Below are positions 17,501-25,491 of a DNA stretch of 64,000 nucleotides, in pieces. How positions within the stretch are numbered: the first letter of the stretch is position 1; the number at the start of each line of letters is the position of its first letter. The position numbers were made by a program, and so were the translations under genes. The stretch covers positions 4,154,001-4,218,000 of the forward strand of contig NZ_CP114289.2 in the NCBI RefSeq assembly GCF_027111315.2, given 5' to 3'. The notes under the pieces were generated by a model that was not told the DNA's origin, made no database searches, and saw only the letters and a program-made list of their open reading frames with translations. The DNA comes from Flavobacterium limnophilum. GTDB lineage: Bacteria > Bacteroidota > Bacteroidia > Flavobacteriales > Flavobacteriaceae.

Positions 17501-19067
17501 TTTGTCCCAATCGTTGGCTGGTTTTACCAAAGGTGAAGCAGACGTTTTGCGTAAGGCGATGGGTAAAAAACTGATAGATGTCTTGGCAAAGATGAAACCC
17601 AAGTTTGTGGAACAAGCTTCGGCAAAAGGACATGACGCCACAGTTTTGGAGAAAATATGGAAAGACTGGGAAGCTTTTGCGAGTTACGCTTTTAATAAAT
17701 CGCACTCTACTTGCTATGCCTGGATTGCTTATCAAACGGCTTATCTCAAAGCGCATTATCCTGCCGAATATATGGCGGCGGTACTTTCGAATAATATGAG
17801 TGACATCAAGCAGGTTTCCTTTTTTATGGAAGAATGTAAACGCATGGGATTGCAGGTTTTGGGTCCCGACGTGAATGAGTCTTTCTATAAATTTACCGTA
17901 AATGATGAATATGCCGTTCGTTTCGGAATGGGAGCCATAAAAGGCGTTGGTTCTGGAGCCGTGGCGACTATTGTCGAAAACAGAAAAGACGGAAAATATA
18001 AATCGATTTTTGATTTGGCGAAACGTATCGATTTGCGTGCAGCCAACAAAAAAGCATTCGAAAACTTGGCCTTGGCGGGAGGTTTTGATTCCTTTACTGG
18101 AACAATACGAGCCCAATATTTTCACGATGATGGCGACGGAATTACGTTCTACGAAAAAGCCATTCGTTATGGAGCCAAGTTTCAGGAAAACGAAAACTCA
18201 TCACAAGTGAGTTTGTTTGGCGAAAGCAGTGATGTCCAAATTGCCGAACCTGTTGTGCCGCCTTGCGAGGATTGGAGCACGATGGAAAAACTCGCCAAGG
18301 AAAAAGAAGTAGTCGGGATTTATATTTCAGGACATCCATTGGATGATTTCAAGTTTGAGATGAAATATTTCTGTAATTCTAAATTGGAAAGCTTGAAAAA
18401 TTTGGAGCTTAATGTTGGAAAAACGCTTGCTTTTGGGGGTATTGTTTCCAACGTTCAAAGGAGAATTGCCAAGAACGGCAAGGAATGGGCGATTTTTAAC
18501 TTGGAAGGCTATGATGAAAGTTTTGAGTTTAAAATTTTCAATGAAGACTATTTGAATTTTCATCGCTACTTGCTTCCCAATAATTTTGTTTATTTCAAAA
18601 TTCTAATCAAAGAAGGTTGGGTCAATAAAGATACAGGCAAAAAATCGGATCCAAGAATTCAGTTTACTGATGCAAAACAATTGCAAGACATATTGGGTAT
18701 TTTTGCCAAAAAACTAATCATTCACTTGAATATAAAAGACTTGCAGACGGATTTAATTCACAAATTACATTCTGTTTTTCAAGAAAACAAAGGTGACAAT
18801 CAAGTCACGTTTGAAGTGATGGAATTGGAAACAGTCAAAAAGCAAGTGGAGTTGGCACCAGTAGAAATTGATGTGGACGAAATTGTTATGGACGAAGACG
18901 GAGATATTTTAGAAAACGGAAATGCCGCAACCATTGTGACAAATGAAGTGGACGAAATTAAAGTAATCACAAAATTATCAATGCCAAGCCGAAAATTAAA
19001 AATCAAGATTTCAAATGAATTGTTGGTGGAATTGGAAAAAATGCAGCTTAACTTTAAGTTGAATTAA
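14541..19067 (+). CDS. dnaE: DNA polymerase III alpha subunit with N-terminal 3'-5' exonuclease domain
   Basis: 1508 residues, about 350 more than E. coli DnaE. Residues 1-190 form a DnaQ-type proofreading exonuclease with all motifs: DTETTGLP (D6, E8), NLGFDVN (D105) and HNATAD (H170, D175). A PHP domain follows (HLHNHTQFS from 263), then the polymerase palm with SVGPGRGSAAGSAVAYCLG and catalytic PDIDIDF (688-694), the fingers (YRPGPLEYIPSF) and a C-terminal OB/tau-binding region. Chromosomal replicase with its editing activity on one chain; the fusion is, to my knowledge, normal for Flavobacteriia. Monocistronic, with its own promoter element and terminator. Confidence 0.96.
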   Translation: MYLIFDTETTGLPKRWGAPISDTDNWPRCIQIAWQLHDDMGKVIEHQDYLVKPEGFNIPYDAERIHGISTELAEAEGIPLAEVLEKFNIALGKAKFIVGQNLGFDVNIMGCEFYRMGVESAMSSMPILDTCTEITASLLKLPGGRGGKFKLPTLTELHQYLFNQPFAEAHNATADVEATTRCFFELIRTEVFTKQELEVEQEYFEDFQLKNPREIQLIGLKHINLKEASDKIRQQLGGQQATSISKQELSDNKQLLVDTKFAHLHNHTQFSVLQSTIAIGGLVSATAKNKFPAVAMTDTGNMMGAFHFVSAVMNHNKAASTKNKALVESGEEATETEIKPIVGCEFNICDNHLDKTKKDNGYQVVLLAKNKKGYHNLAKMASIAYTDGFYYVPRIDRIIVEKYKEDIMVLSGNLYGEIPGKILNVGENQAEEALIWWKAQFGADFYLEIMRHNQEDENRVNQTLIEFSKKHDVKLIATNNTYYLNKQDANAHDILLCVKDGEKQATPIGRGRGYRYGLPNQEYYYKSEEEMKKLFADLPEAITNIQEIVDKIEIYSLYRDVLLPKYDIPAEFVVPEDETDGGVRGENKYLRQLTMDGAKRRYGEITPDIQERLDFELLTISNSGYPGYFLIVQDFIAEARKMDVSVGPGRGSAAGSAVAYCLGITNIDPIKYDLLFERFLNPDRVSMPDIDIDFDDEGRSRVMDYVIQKYGKKQVAQIITYGKMATKSAIRDTARVLDLPLFEADRIAKLIPGMMPSKWNLARFISEKEDDVKKALRSDEFESVKELIAIANGGDLAGETIQQAKILEGSMRNTGIHACGVIITPSDITNFVPVTTAKDSDLYVTQFDNSVAESAGLLKMDFLGLKTLTLIKDTVKLVKYRTGIELDPDTFPIDDVKTYELFQRGETVGIFQYESPGMQKYMKDLKPTVFGDLIAMNALYRPGPLEYIPSFVRRKNGEEPIVYDLDACEEYLAETYGITVYQEQVMLLSQSLAGFTKGEADVLRKAMGKKLIDVLAKMKPKFVEQASAKGHDATVLEKIWKDWEAFASYAFNKSHSTCYAWIAYQTAYLKAHYPAEYMAAVLSNNMSDIKQVSFFMEECKRMGLQVLGPDVNESFYKFTVNDEYAVRFGMGAIKGVGSGAVATIVENRKDGKYKSIFDLAKRIDLRAANKKAFENLALAGGFDSFTGTIRAQYFHDDGDGITFYEKAIRYGAKFQENENSSQVSLFGESSDVQIAEPVVPPCEDWSTMEKLAKEKEVVGIYISGHPLDDFKFEMKYFCNSKLESLKNLELNVGKTLAFGGIVSNVQRRIAKNGKEWAIFNLEGYDESFEFKIFNEDYLNFHRYLLPNNFVYFKILIKEGWVNKDTGKKSDPRIQFTDAKQLQDILGIFAKKLIIHLNIKDLQTDLIHKLHSVFQENKGDNQVTFEVMELETVKKQVELAPVEIDVDEIVMDEDGDILENGNAATIVTNEVDEIKVITKLSMPSRKLKIKISNELLVELEKMQLNFKLN

Positions 19068-19093
19068 AGCGATTCACATAATTTCAAATAATA

Positions 19094-19136
19094 AAAATGC
19101 TGGCAGAAAACTTATTTCTGCCAGCATTTGTTTTTT
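19094..19136 (+). terminator. dnaE terminator
   Basis: AAATGCTGGCAGAAA / TTCTGCCAGCATTT hairpin followed by a T run. Confidence 0.88.
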
Positions 19137-19167
19137 AACCCCACTATTGAGATATTTTTAGCACGGA

Positions 19168-20292
19168 TTACAACAAAAACTCCTCATAATTTTCAGGCGA
19201 AACTATTCTGGAGGTTACATTGGCATAATTTGTCGAAAAAGTGACTGGGATTTTATACCTAGTTTTAGCATTCCATTTTATTTCGCAAGCCAAAATCTGG
19301 TCTTCGTTTTTTTCAATATAATCTATTTCTTGTTGTTGCGTGGTTCTCCAAAAATAAGGACTGGCTTCATTTTGTTGAATATTCAAATGTTTGATGCGTT
19401 CGCTTATAATATAGTTCTCCCACAAACTTCCAACATCGGTTCTTTGCGTCAAAGGATTGAAATTTCCCGTAACCGCATTGATAATTCCGTTGTCATAAAA
19501 ATAGATTTTTTTGCCTTTCTTGATTTCATTTCGAACATTGTTGGATAAAGCAGGAAGTTTAAAAACCACGAAAGCTTTTTCGAGCAAATCAATGTATTTT
19601 TCAACCGTTTTGTTGTCAATTTGAATCAGTTTGCTCAATTCATTGTAGTTGACTTCACTACCCACTTGCAATGCCAATGCTTTGACAATTTTTTGAAGTA
19701 ATACCGGTTTTGAAATTTGATCCAGCAAGAACAAATCTTTATACAAATAACTGTTGGCGATGAGCTTTATGTGTTCTTTGGCGTCTATAGGATTGGTTAT
19801 TATTTCGGGATAATTACCATAGATAAGACGTTGTTCCAAAGCTCTTTTTTCTTCCAATAATCCGCTATGGGCCACCATTTCTGAAAAGGTTATTGGATAC
19901 AAAAACATTTCGTACTTTCTTCCTGTTAAAGGTTCGTTGAGTTTGTTTGCCAATTCAAAACTGGAAGAACCCGTAGCAATAACTTGCACTGATTTAATTT
20001 GATCGACAATTATTTTGAGTACAATGCCAATATTGGTGATGCGTTGCGCTTCGTCTATTACTAGAATTTCGTTGTCGCCAATGATATTTTTTAGTTTGGT
20101 AACGTTTGGACTTTCGAATAAAACAAGCACATCCGACTCGTCTCCGTTTAGGAAAAGTGTTTTTTTATTTAAGTCGGCAATCAAGTTTTGGACAAAAGTA
20201 GTTTTTCCTACTTGCCTTGGTCCAAAAACCAGTAATGCTTTCCCTTTGAATAATCGTGCTTTGGCGTAATTGGTTTGTTCTCTTCTTACCAT
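19168..20292 (-). CDS. AAA_14/DUF4143 P-loop ATPase
   Basis: 374 residues from ATG 20292; the frame continues to a TTG at 20316, but MVRREQTNYAKARLFKGK is the usual family start. Walker A GPRQVGKTT, Walker B EILVIDEAQ and sensor ATGSSSFE lie in the first 120 residues of the AAA_14 domain. The C-terminal DUF4143 part has EIDYIEK...ACEIKW, the E/K pattern of a PD-(D/E)xK nuclease-like fold. The family is widespread and accessory; its physiological role is unknown, with toxin-antitoxin or defence roles sometimes suggested. The promoter region is a 32-base tandem repeat that carries a TAATTTTG element in every unit. Confidence 0.85.
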   Translation of the reverse strand: MVRREQTNYAKARLFKGKALLVFGPRQVGKTTFVQNLIADLNKKTLFLNGDESDVLVLFESPNVTKLKNIIGDNEILVIDEAQRITNIGIVLKIIVDQIKSVQVIATGSSSFELANKLNEPLTGRKYEMFLYPITFSEMVAHSGLLEEKRALEQRLIYGNYPEIITNPIDAKEHIKLIANSYLYKDLFLLDQISKPVLLQKIVKALALQVGSEVNYNELSKLIQIDNKTVEKYIDLLEKAFVVFKLPALSNNVRNEIKKGKKIYFYDNGIINAVTGNFNPLTQRTDVGSLWENYIISERIKHLNIQQNEASPYFWRTTQQQEIDYIEKNEDQILACEIKWNAKTRYKIPVTFSTNYANVTSRIVSPENYEEFLL

Positions 20293-20335
20293 AACGAATT
20301 GATTTTGAAGAAACAAATATAGTCAAATCGATTAT

Positions 20336-20425
20336 GATTCCAAAATTATTATGTTTTTATTGGATTTGATTCCAAAATTATTATGTTTTTATTGGATTTG
20401 ATTCCAAAATTATTATGTTTTTTTA
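20336..20425. repeat. 32-base tandem repeat, about 2.7 copies
   Basis: Units start at 20336, 20368 and 20400; the first two are identical, the last is truncated after GTTTTT. Each unit contains, on the minus strand, TAATTTTG (a TAnnTTTG match), so two to three promoter -7 elements face the ATPase gene. Confidence 0.9.
20341..20348 (-). promoter_or_regulatory. ATPase gene promoter -7 element (TAATTTTG)
   Basis: The gene-proximal of the repeated elements; further copies lie exactly 32 and 64 bases upstream. Confidence 0.5.
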
Positions 20426-20502
20426 TTAAATTGCTTTGTTGGGTTGCTGTTTTTTAAGTTTCATTTGTCGAATTGAAACGTAAGAATCAAATTTAATTTT
20501 AA

Positions 20503-20540
20503 TAAAAAAAAACCTGCCAGCGTTTTAAATGCAGGCAGGA
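20503..20540 (-). terminator. terminator of the fucose-type gene cluster
   Basis: On the minus strand a CCTGCC / GGCAGG stem is followed by a run of nine T. It lies just after the lactonase stop. Confidence 0.8.
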
Positions 20541-20567
20541 TTATAAAGAATTATTTTTTAAAACGAA

Positions 20568-21404
20568 TTAAAGGTCAAGTCCATAAAACCGCTCTGCATT
20601 CCTGAACCAAATCAGTTCCTGTTGGGCAATCGGCAATTGGGCGATGTAATCTTCTAGGGTTTTTACAACTAAATCATATTCGGAAGCGACTAAACAAACT
20701 GGCCAGTCGGAACCGAACATCAATCTTTCGGGAGTGAAGTTTTCGAAAACCACGTCTAGGTATGGTTTTAAATCATCGGGAGTCCAGGTTTTCCAATTGG
20801 CTTCGGTGACCATTCCTGAGATTTTGCAGAGTACATTTTCGGCTTTCGCCAATTCAATAATGTTTTCTTTCCAAGATTGGATTTCTCCTGATTTGATGTC
20901 AGGTTTGGCAATATGATCCAAAACAAAAGCTTGGTTCGGGAATCGGTTTGCCAAATCAATGGCTGCGGGTAATTGACGATGGAAAACAAGAATGTCGTAA
21001 GTGTAATTATGAGCTTTTAAAGCGGCAATTCCTCGCCTGAAATCGTCACGAAGCATAAAATCATCGGCTTCTCCTTGCACCACGTGTCGGAAACCTTTCA
21101 GTTTCTTTTCAGTTGTGAAAAAATCCAAACGATCGGCCACGTTTTTATCCAACAAATCCACCCAACCCACAACGCCTTTGATGAAATCATTTTGCTTTGC
21201 CAAATCCAATAGGAAATGGGTTTGTGCTTCGGTTTGGTCTGCTTGAACGGCAACACAACCTTTGAAGTTGTTTTTCTCCAAAACCGGCGAAAGGTCTTTA
21301 GGTAAAAAATCCCTTTGAATTCGTTGCATACTTTCGTCAATCCAGCTGTCGCGAACGGGATCAAATATCCAGAAATGTTGGTGGGAATCTATTCTTTGGG
21401 ACAT
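20568..21404 (-). CDS. amidohydrolase, probable L-fuconolactonase
   Basis: 278 residues, amidohydrolase-2 TIM barrel. HQHFW (first metal-binding HxH) starts at residue 8, and FGSDWPVC near the end carries the conserved metal Asp. Relatives hydrolyse sugar-acid lactones (L-fucono-, L-rhamnono-, D-galactarolactone). Three bases separate it from an SDR dehydrogenase, and a zinc alcohol dehydrogenase follows upstream, so the non-phosphorylating L-fucose route (L-fucose to lactone to L-fuconate) is the best guess. L-rhamnonolactonase is the main alternative. Cytoplasmic; no signal peptide. Confidence 0.75.
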   Translation of the reverse strand: MSQRIDSHQHFWIFDPVRDSWIDESMQRIQRDFLPKDLSPVLEKNNFKGCVAVQADQTEAQTHFLLDLAKQNDFIKGVVGWVDLLDKNVADRLDFFTTEKKLKGFRHVVQGEADDFMLRDDFRRGIAALKAHNYTYDILVFHRQLPAAIDLANRFPNQAFVLDHIAKPDIKSGEIQSWKENIIELAKAENVLCKISGMVTEANWKTWTPDDLKPYLDVVFENFTPERLMFGSDWPVCLVASEYDLVVKTLEDYIAQLPIAQQELIWFRNAERFYGLDL

Positions 21405-21407
21405 GTT

Positions 21408-22205
21408 TTATTCTAAATCATTAATTAAGGAACGATCCAAATGCACGTAACCACCATCGACAAAAACAAATTGTCCCGTAGTGTGAGAAGAACGTTCGGA
21501 AATGATGAAAAGAGCTGTGTCAGCAAGTTCCACGGTTTTGGTCATTCGGCCTTCAAACGGAATACTTTTGTTGATTTTTGCCAAAGTAGCTTCGCCATCT
21601 TCAAGGGTTTTTATCCAATCTTCGTAGGCAGGAGTGTAACTTTCGGCAATGATTAATGCATTCGAACGAATACCAAATTTAATCAAGTCCACTGCCCATT
21701 CTCTGGTTAATCCCAAAACTCCACCTTTGGCAGCAGCATAACCTGAAGTTCCTCCTTGGCCGGTTAAAGCTACTTTGGAACCGATGTTAAGAATGTTTCC
21801 TTTGGATTCTTTAAGATAAGGAAGCGCAAATTTCGTTAGTAAAAAATAACTCACGACGTTCAATTTCAACGAGTCCATAAATTGCTCGTAAGAGGCATCA
21901 AGACCTGCGCCATCGTTAACGCCAACATTGTTGATAACGGCATCAATTCTCCCGTATTTCTCCACGATTTTTTTGACCGCATTTTCCATTTGAATTGGGT
22001 CAGTCACGTTGGTTTGCGCAAAAAGGGAATCGATTCCTCTTTTTTGAAGATTGGCAACATATTCGTGTCCGCGGTCATTTCTGTCCACCAAAACAGGAAT
22101 TGCTCCTTCGTCGGCCAGCCTATTGATTATGGTTTCGCCAATGCTTCCCGCTTTTCCGGCAGAACCTGAAACCACTATAATTTTTCCTTTTAATCCTAAG
22201 TCCAT
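21408..22205 (-). CDS. SDR-family sugar dehydrogenase
   Basis: 265 residues. Rossmann NAD(P)-binding start with the unusual spacing VSGSAGKAGSIGE in place of TGxxxGxG; catalytic Ser in NIGSKVAL and Tyr/Lys in YAAAKGG; C-terminal FVDGGYVHLDR. Probably oxidises L-fucose (or 2-keto-3-deoxy-L-fuconate) next to the lactonase 3 bases downstream. Which of the two oxidation steps it performs cannot be decided from sequence. Confidence 0.75.
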   Translation of the reverse strand: MDLGLKGKIIVVSGSAGKAGSIGETIINRLADEGAIPVLVDRNDRGHEYVANLQKRGIDSLFAQTNVTDPIQMENAVKKIVEKYGRIDAVINNVGVNDGAGLDASYEQFMDSLKLNVVSYFLLTKFALPYLKESKGNILNIGSKVALTGQGGTSGYAAAKGGVLGLTREWAVDLIKFGIRSNALIIAESYTPAYEDWIKTLEDGEATLAKINKSIPFEGRMTKTVELADTALFIISERSSHTTGQFVFVDGGYVHLDRSLINDLE

Positions 22206-22267
22206 AAAAAGTTTTTTTTATTTAGTTTAATTATCACCATTTAATTTTTGGCGGACTAAATGTATTT

Positions 22268-22322
22268 ATTTTGCCGTAGATTACGCAGATTAATTTTTTA
22301 AAATATTTGTAATCTGTGGTTT
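22268..22322. repeat. AGATTACGCAGATTAA-type intergenic repeat
   Basis: Imperfect inverted text (GATTACGCAGATTAA ... TTTGTAATCTGTGG) between the SDR and alcohol dehydrogenase genes. Similar GATTAC/CTGTGG phrases are, as I recall, scattered in Flavobacterium genomes. Confidence 0.4.
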
Positions 22323-22331
22323 GTCAAAATG

Positions 22332-23345
22332 TTAGTCTAGCTCAATAATAGCTTTGATGACATTGTTTTTTGGGTCAATCCATTTATCAAATTCGCCAAT
22401 CATATCTTCAAAACTAGCTCTGTGGGTGATGTATTTGCTTGGGTCAATTTTTCCGGATTTCAAACATTCCATTACGTAGTTGAAATCGTCCGTGGTGGCA
22501 TTTCTACTGCTCATCAAAGTGGATTCGCGTTTGTGGAATTCGGGATGACTAAACGCCAATTCTCCTTTTTGTAAACCAACCAAAACGAAACGTCCTCCGT
22601 GAGACATATAATTGAAAGCGGAATTCATCACGTTGCGGTTCCCTGTGGCGTCAATCACGACAGTTGGCATATTGCCGTTGGTGAATTCTTTTAGTTTTTC
22701 CACCACGTCTTCGTTCATCGGGTTGATAATTTCATCGGCACCCAATTCTTCTTTGCAAAAATTCAATCGGTATTGGTTTATGTCCATGGCGATTACTTTG
22801 GCTCCGGCAATTTTAGCAAAATTGATTAATCCAATTCCAATAGGACCAACGCCCATTACCAAGACGGTGTCTTTTGCTTTTACGTCTGCTCTGCGAACAC
22901 CGTGGGCTGCGATGGCCAAGGGTTCAACCAATGCCAATTGGTCGTAATCCAATCCTTGTCCGTCAAGTAAATATTGTTGTGGAATAGTAATATATTCCGT
23001 CATTCCGCCATCGATGTGAACGCCAAAAACCTTGATATTGGCGCAGCAATTGGTTAATCCATTGGTGCAAGCGATGCATTTTCCACAGTGGAAATAAGGA
23101 ATAAAAGTTACTTTATCGCCTTTTTTAAATCCTTCAACCTCGCCTTCAATGTATTCTGCGGCAAGTTCGTGGCCTAAAACTCGAGGGTACTCAAAATAAG
23201 GTTGTGTCCCTCCGTATGCATGAATATCTGTTCCGCAAACTCCAATTTTGCGTATTTTCAGGAGCACTTCTCCTTCTTTTCGAACAGGCATTTCTCTTTC
23301 TTTCATCAAAAACTCGTGCGGTTTTTCACAAACTATGTATTTCAT
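22332..23345 (-). CDS. zinc-dependent alcohol dehydrogenase (MDR), sugar-acid type
   Basis: 337 residues. Catalytic zinc ligands C37 and the GHE at 58-60; structural zinc cysteines in HCGKCIACTNGLTNCC; Rossmann loop VMGVGPIGIG. Cytoplasmic, NAD(P)-dependent. Clustered with an SDR enzyme and a lactonase, which suggests oxidation of L-fucose or of a keto-deoxy acid intermediate. The fuconate dehydratase, aldolase/hydrolase and permease expected for a full pathway are not in the window. Confidence 0.8.
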   Translation of the reverse strand: MKYIVCEKPHEFLMKEREMPVRKEGEVLLKIRKIGVCGTDIHAYGGTQPYFEYPRVLGHELAAEYIEGEVEGFKKGDKVTFIPYFHCGKCIACTNGLTNCCANIKVFGVHIDGGMTEYITIPQQYLLDGQGLDYDQLALVEPLAIAAHGVRRADVKAKDTVLVMGVGPIGIGLINFAKIAGAKVIAMDINQYRLNFCKEELGADEIINPMNEDVVEKLKEFTNGNMPTVVIDATGNRNVMNSAFNYMSHGGRFVLVGLQKGELAFSHPEFHKRESTLMSSRNATTDDFNYVMECLKSGKIDPSKYITHRASFEDMIGEFDKWIDPKNNVIKAIIELD

Positions 23346-23824
23346 TTTAATCTATTTATTAATTGTTTTTTAAATTTTGTATTCAGTAATAGACTTTTAT
23401 GGTCAAGAATTTTATTTTGTGATAAATGTAATTAGTGATATGTTCAGTAAATCGACTAATGAAAATCCTTTAAAAATAAATGTTTAAATTACACTTACAA
23501 ATATACTAAGATTAATTAAACTATTGGCTTAACCTTTTAAATATGACAAAATATCTCTTATATGTTTGCTTCGATTTGCTTTGTGTTTAAGTCTTGTTTC
23601 TTTCCAAAAAAAGATCAATGAAATGGTCTATTTGTGTCTCAATTTTCGATTGTTCTTATTTGTGTTGGAAAAAAGAAACAGCAGCTTGATTTAAAATAAC
23701 AATTGGCAATACATTCATAGCTAAAACTAATTTATAAATAGTGTTTGGTTTGGTTTAAATTTCTAAATTTGTACCCAGTTTGAAAACGTAAAAATTCAAG
23801 CTTTAAACCTTAAACAAAGATATT
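23346..23824. other. 479-base divergent intergenic region
   Basis: AT-rich. It has a TATATTTG element on the minus strand (23498-23505), 153 bases before the alcohol dehydrogenase start, and the trxA promoter on the plus strand. No frame with family resemblance and no strong hairpin seen. Confidence 0.5.
23764..23771 (+). promoter_or_regulatory. trxA promoter -7 element (TAAATTTG)
   Basis: Perfect TAnnTTTG match 53 bases upstream of trxA; TTTG (23744-23747) lies 16 bases upstream, slightly short of usual spacing. Confidence 0.6.
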
Positions 23825-24142
23825 ATGGCATTAGCAATAACAGACGCTACTTTCGAGGAAGTGGTTTTGAAGTCAGATAAACCAGTAATGGTAGATTTTT
23901 GGGCAGCATGGTGCGGTCCGTGTAGAATGGTAGGTCCAATCATCGACCAAATCAGCGAAGAATATGCTGGTAAAGTAGTCGTTGGTAAAGTGGATGTTGA
24001 CGCCAATCAAGAATTTGCCGCAAAATACGGCGTGAGAAACATACCTACAGTATTGGTTTTTCATAACGGAGAAGTAGTGGGAAAACAAGTGGGTGTGGCT
24101 CCAAAACAAACCTACTCAGACAGTTTGGATGCATTGTTGTAA
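23825..24142 (+). CDS. trxA: thioredoxin
   Basis: 105 residues, classic cytoplasmic thioredoxin: redox motif WCGPC at 29-33, buried Asp in VDFWAAW, and the cis-proline loop RNIPTVLVF. Reduces protein disulfides using thioredoxin reductase (not in the window). It has its own promoter element; a DUF58 gene follows after 139 bases. Confidence 0.96.
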   Translation: MALAITDATFEEVVLKSDKPVMVDFWAAWCGPCRMVGPIIDQISEEYAGKVVVGKVDVDANQEFAAKYGVRNIPTVLVFHNGEVVGKQVGVAPKQTYSDSLDALL

Positions 24143-24281
24143 TCTGTAAGATTATGATTTATATATGGAAAGGTTTGACGAAAGTCAAGCCTTTTTTATT
24201 TCAAAAAGGTTAAAAGATAAACTAAGCTGAGGTTTAATCTTTTAATTTTTAAATTATTCAATCTTTTAATACATTTGAAAG

Positions 24282-25208
24282 ATGAAGATAGAATCACAGA
24301 TAGAAAAAATTTCCAGTTTTCAGCACCTCGAAATGTTGGCCAACCAAATTGTGGAAGGTTTTATTTCGGGTATGCACAAGAGTCCTTTTCACGGTTTTTC
24401 AGCCGAATTTGCCGAGCATAAAGTCTATAACACCGGCGAAAGCACCAAACACATCGATTGGAAATTGTTTGCCAAAACTGATCGGCTGTACACCAAGAAA
24501 TTCGAGGAAGACACCAATTTGCGCTGCCACATCATCATCGACAATTCCTCGTCGATGCATTATCCCAAATTGGAAAACCCGGAGAAGTTTTTTCATAACA
24601 AGATTGGATTTTCAGTTTTAGCGTCAGCTGTTTTGATGAATATTCTAAAAAAACAACGCGATGCCGTTGGTTTGAGTGTTTTTTCGAATACTTACGAATA
24701 TTATGCTCCCGACAAAGGAAGCGATCGTCATCATCGAATGGTTTTGAACGCCCTGGAAAATCTTTTGGAAAAACCGAAAGTTCAAAAAAGCACGGACACC
24801 ATAACATTCCTGCATCAAATAGCCGAAAAAATCCACCGTCGTTCGATGATCATCTTGTTTACGGACATGTTTCAATCTGGCAATGAAGAAGCCTTGTTTG
24901 ACGCCTTGCAGCATTTAAAACACAACAAGAACAAAGTAGTCTTGTTTCACGTTATTGACAACAAAACCGAATTGAATTTTGACTTTGACAATGCTCCAAG
25001 GAAGTTTATCGATATAGAAACTGGTGATGAAGTCAATCTTTTTGCCGAAAATGTGAAGCAAGAATATGAAAAAGGAGTCAATTCATACTTCAAAAAACTG
25101 GCATTGACCTGTGCCCAGAACAAAATCAAGTACATTCCTGTGGGTGTTGGGGAAAATTTTGAAAAAATTTTGACTACATATTTAGTTGAAAAACAAAACT
25201 TTGGATAA
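24282..25208 (+). CDS. DUF58 / von Willebrand A-like protein
   Basis: 308 residues. DUF58 signature GESTKHIDWKLFAKTDRLYTKKFEED at 52-77, then a vWA fold with a metal site DNSSSM (91-96). Such proteins usually accompany MoxR AAA+ ATPases, as a substrate-binding or chaperone partner for maturation of secreted or metal enzymes; here no moxR is adjacent, which is less common. There is no signal peptide or membrane segment. Role inferred from the family only. Confidence 0.85.
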   Translation: MKIESQIEKISSFQHLEMLANQIVEGFISGMHKSPFHGFSAEFAEHKVYNTGESTKHIDWKLFAKTDRLYTKKFEEDTNLRCHIIIDNSSSMHYPKLENPEKFFHNKIGFSVLASAVLMNILKKQRDAVGLSVFSNTYEYYAPDKGSDRHHRMVLNALENLLEKPKVQKSTDTITFLHQIAEKIHRRSMIILFTDMFQSGNEEALFDALQHLKHNKNKVVLFHVIDNKTELNFDFDNAPRKFIDIETGDEVNLFAENVKQEYEKGVNSYFKKLALTCAQNKIKYIPVGVGENFEKILTTYLVEKQNFG

Positions 25209-25246
25209 AGGTTCGAAAAAATATTTAAAATTCTCTGCAGAAAGGC

Positions 25247-25276
25247 TTGCGTAAACGAAAATCTATTGTATCTTTG
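25247..25276 (+). promoter_or_regulatory. tRNA-Asp promoter
   Basis: TTG (25247-25249), 19-base spacer, TATCTTTG (25269-25276); 18 bases before the tRNA. The best-formed promoter in the window with that of leuC. Confidence 0.75.
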
Positions 25277-25294
25277 CCACCGCAATAAAGCAGA

Positions 25295-25368
25295 GGTTTG
25301 GTAGTTCAGTTGGTTAGAATACATGCCTGTCACGCATGGGGTCGCGGGTTCGAGTCCCGTCCAGACCG
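25295..25368 (+). tRNA. tRNA-Asp (GTC)
   Basis: Acceptor GGTTTGG pairs with CCAGACC (one T-G), anticodon loop CTGTCAC with GTC at 25329-25331, T loop TTCGAGT, discriminator G. CCA is not encoded. Confidence 0.97.
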
Positions 25369-25372
25369 CTAA

Positions 25373-25416
25373 ATTGGGTAAAAGCGATTCAGAGATGAAT
25401 CGCTTTTTTGCCCAAT
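25373..25416 (+). terminator. tRNA-Asp terminator
   Basis: Long hairpin: ATTGGG / CCCAAT outer and AAAGCGATTC / GAATCGCTTT inner stems with an AGAGAT loop and a T run in the right arm. Confidence 0.85.
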
Positions 25417-25448
25417 AAAAGCATCTAAAATAGTTGTGTTGTTTTCGT

Positions 25449-25487
25449 CACGCCCTTGTAAAGCGTGGCCGGTTTAGTAGTTAGACC
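25449..25487 (+). other. tRNA-like 3' half (TGT anticodon-type loop), possible tRNA relic
   Basis: 25450-25466 folds like an anticodon arm: ACGCC / AGCGT (four of five pairs) around the seven-base loop CTTGTAA, the loop of tRNA-Thr (TGT). Four bases later GGTTT / AGACC form a 5-bp stem with a 7-base loop, T-arm geometry, but the loop lacks TTC. No D arm or acceptor pairs seen. A terminator hairpin follows, so it may also be part of a small RNA. Confidence 0.35.
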
Positions 25488-25491
25488 AATG

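Noticed and set aside
17064..18125. 353-codon open frame antisense to dnaE
   Set aside because: Shadow of dnaE codon bias; no family resemblance, no promoter element, and the dnaE frame has every expected motif.
20336..20425. The tandem repeat considered as a CRISPR array
   Set aside because: Units are contiguous with no spacers.
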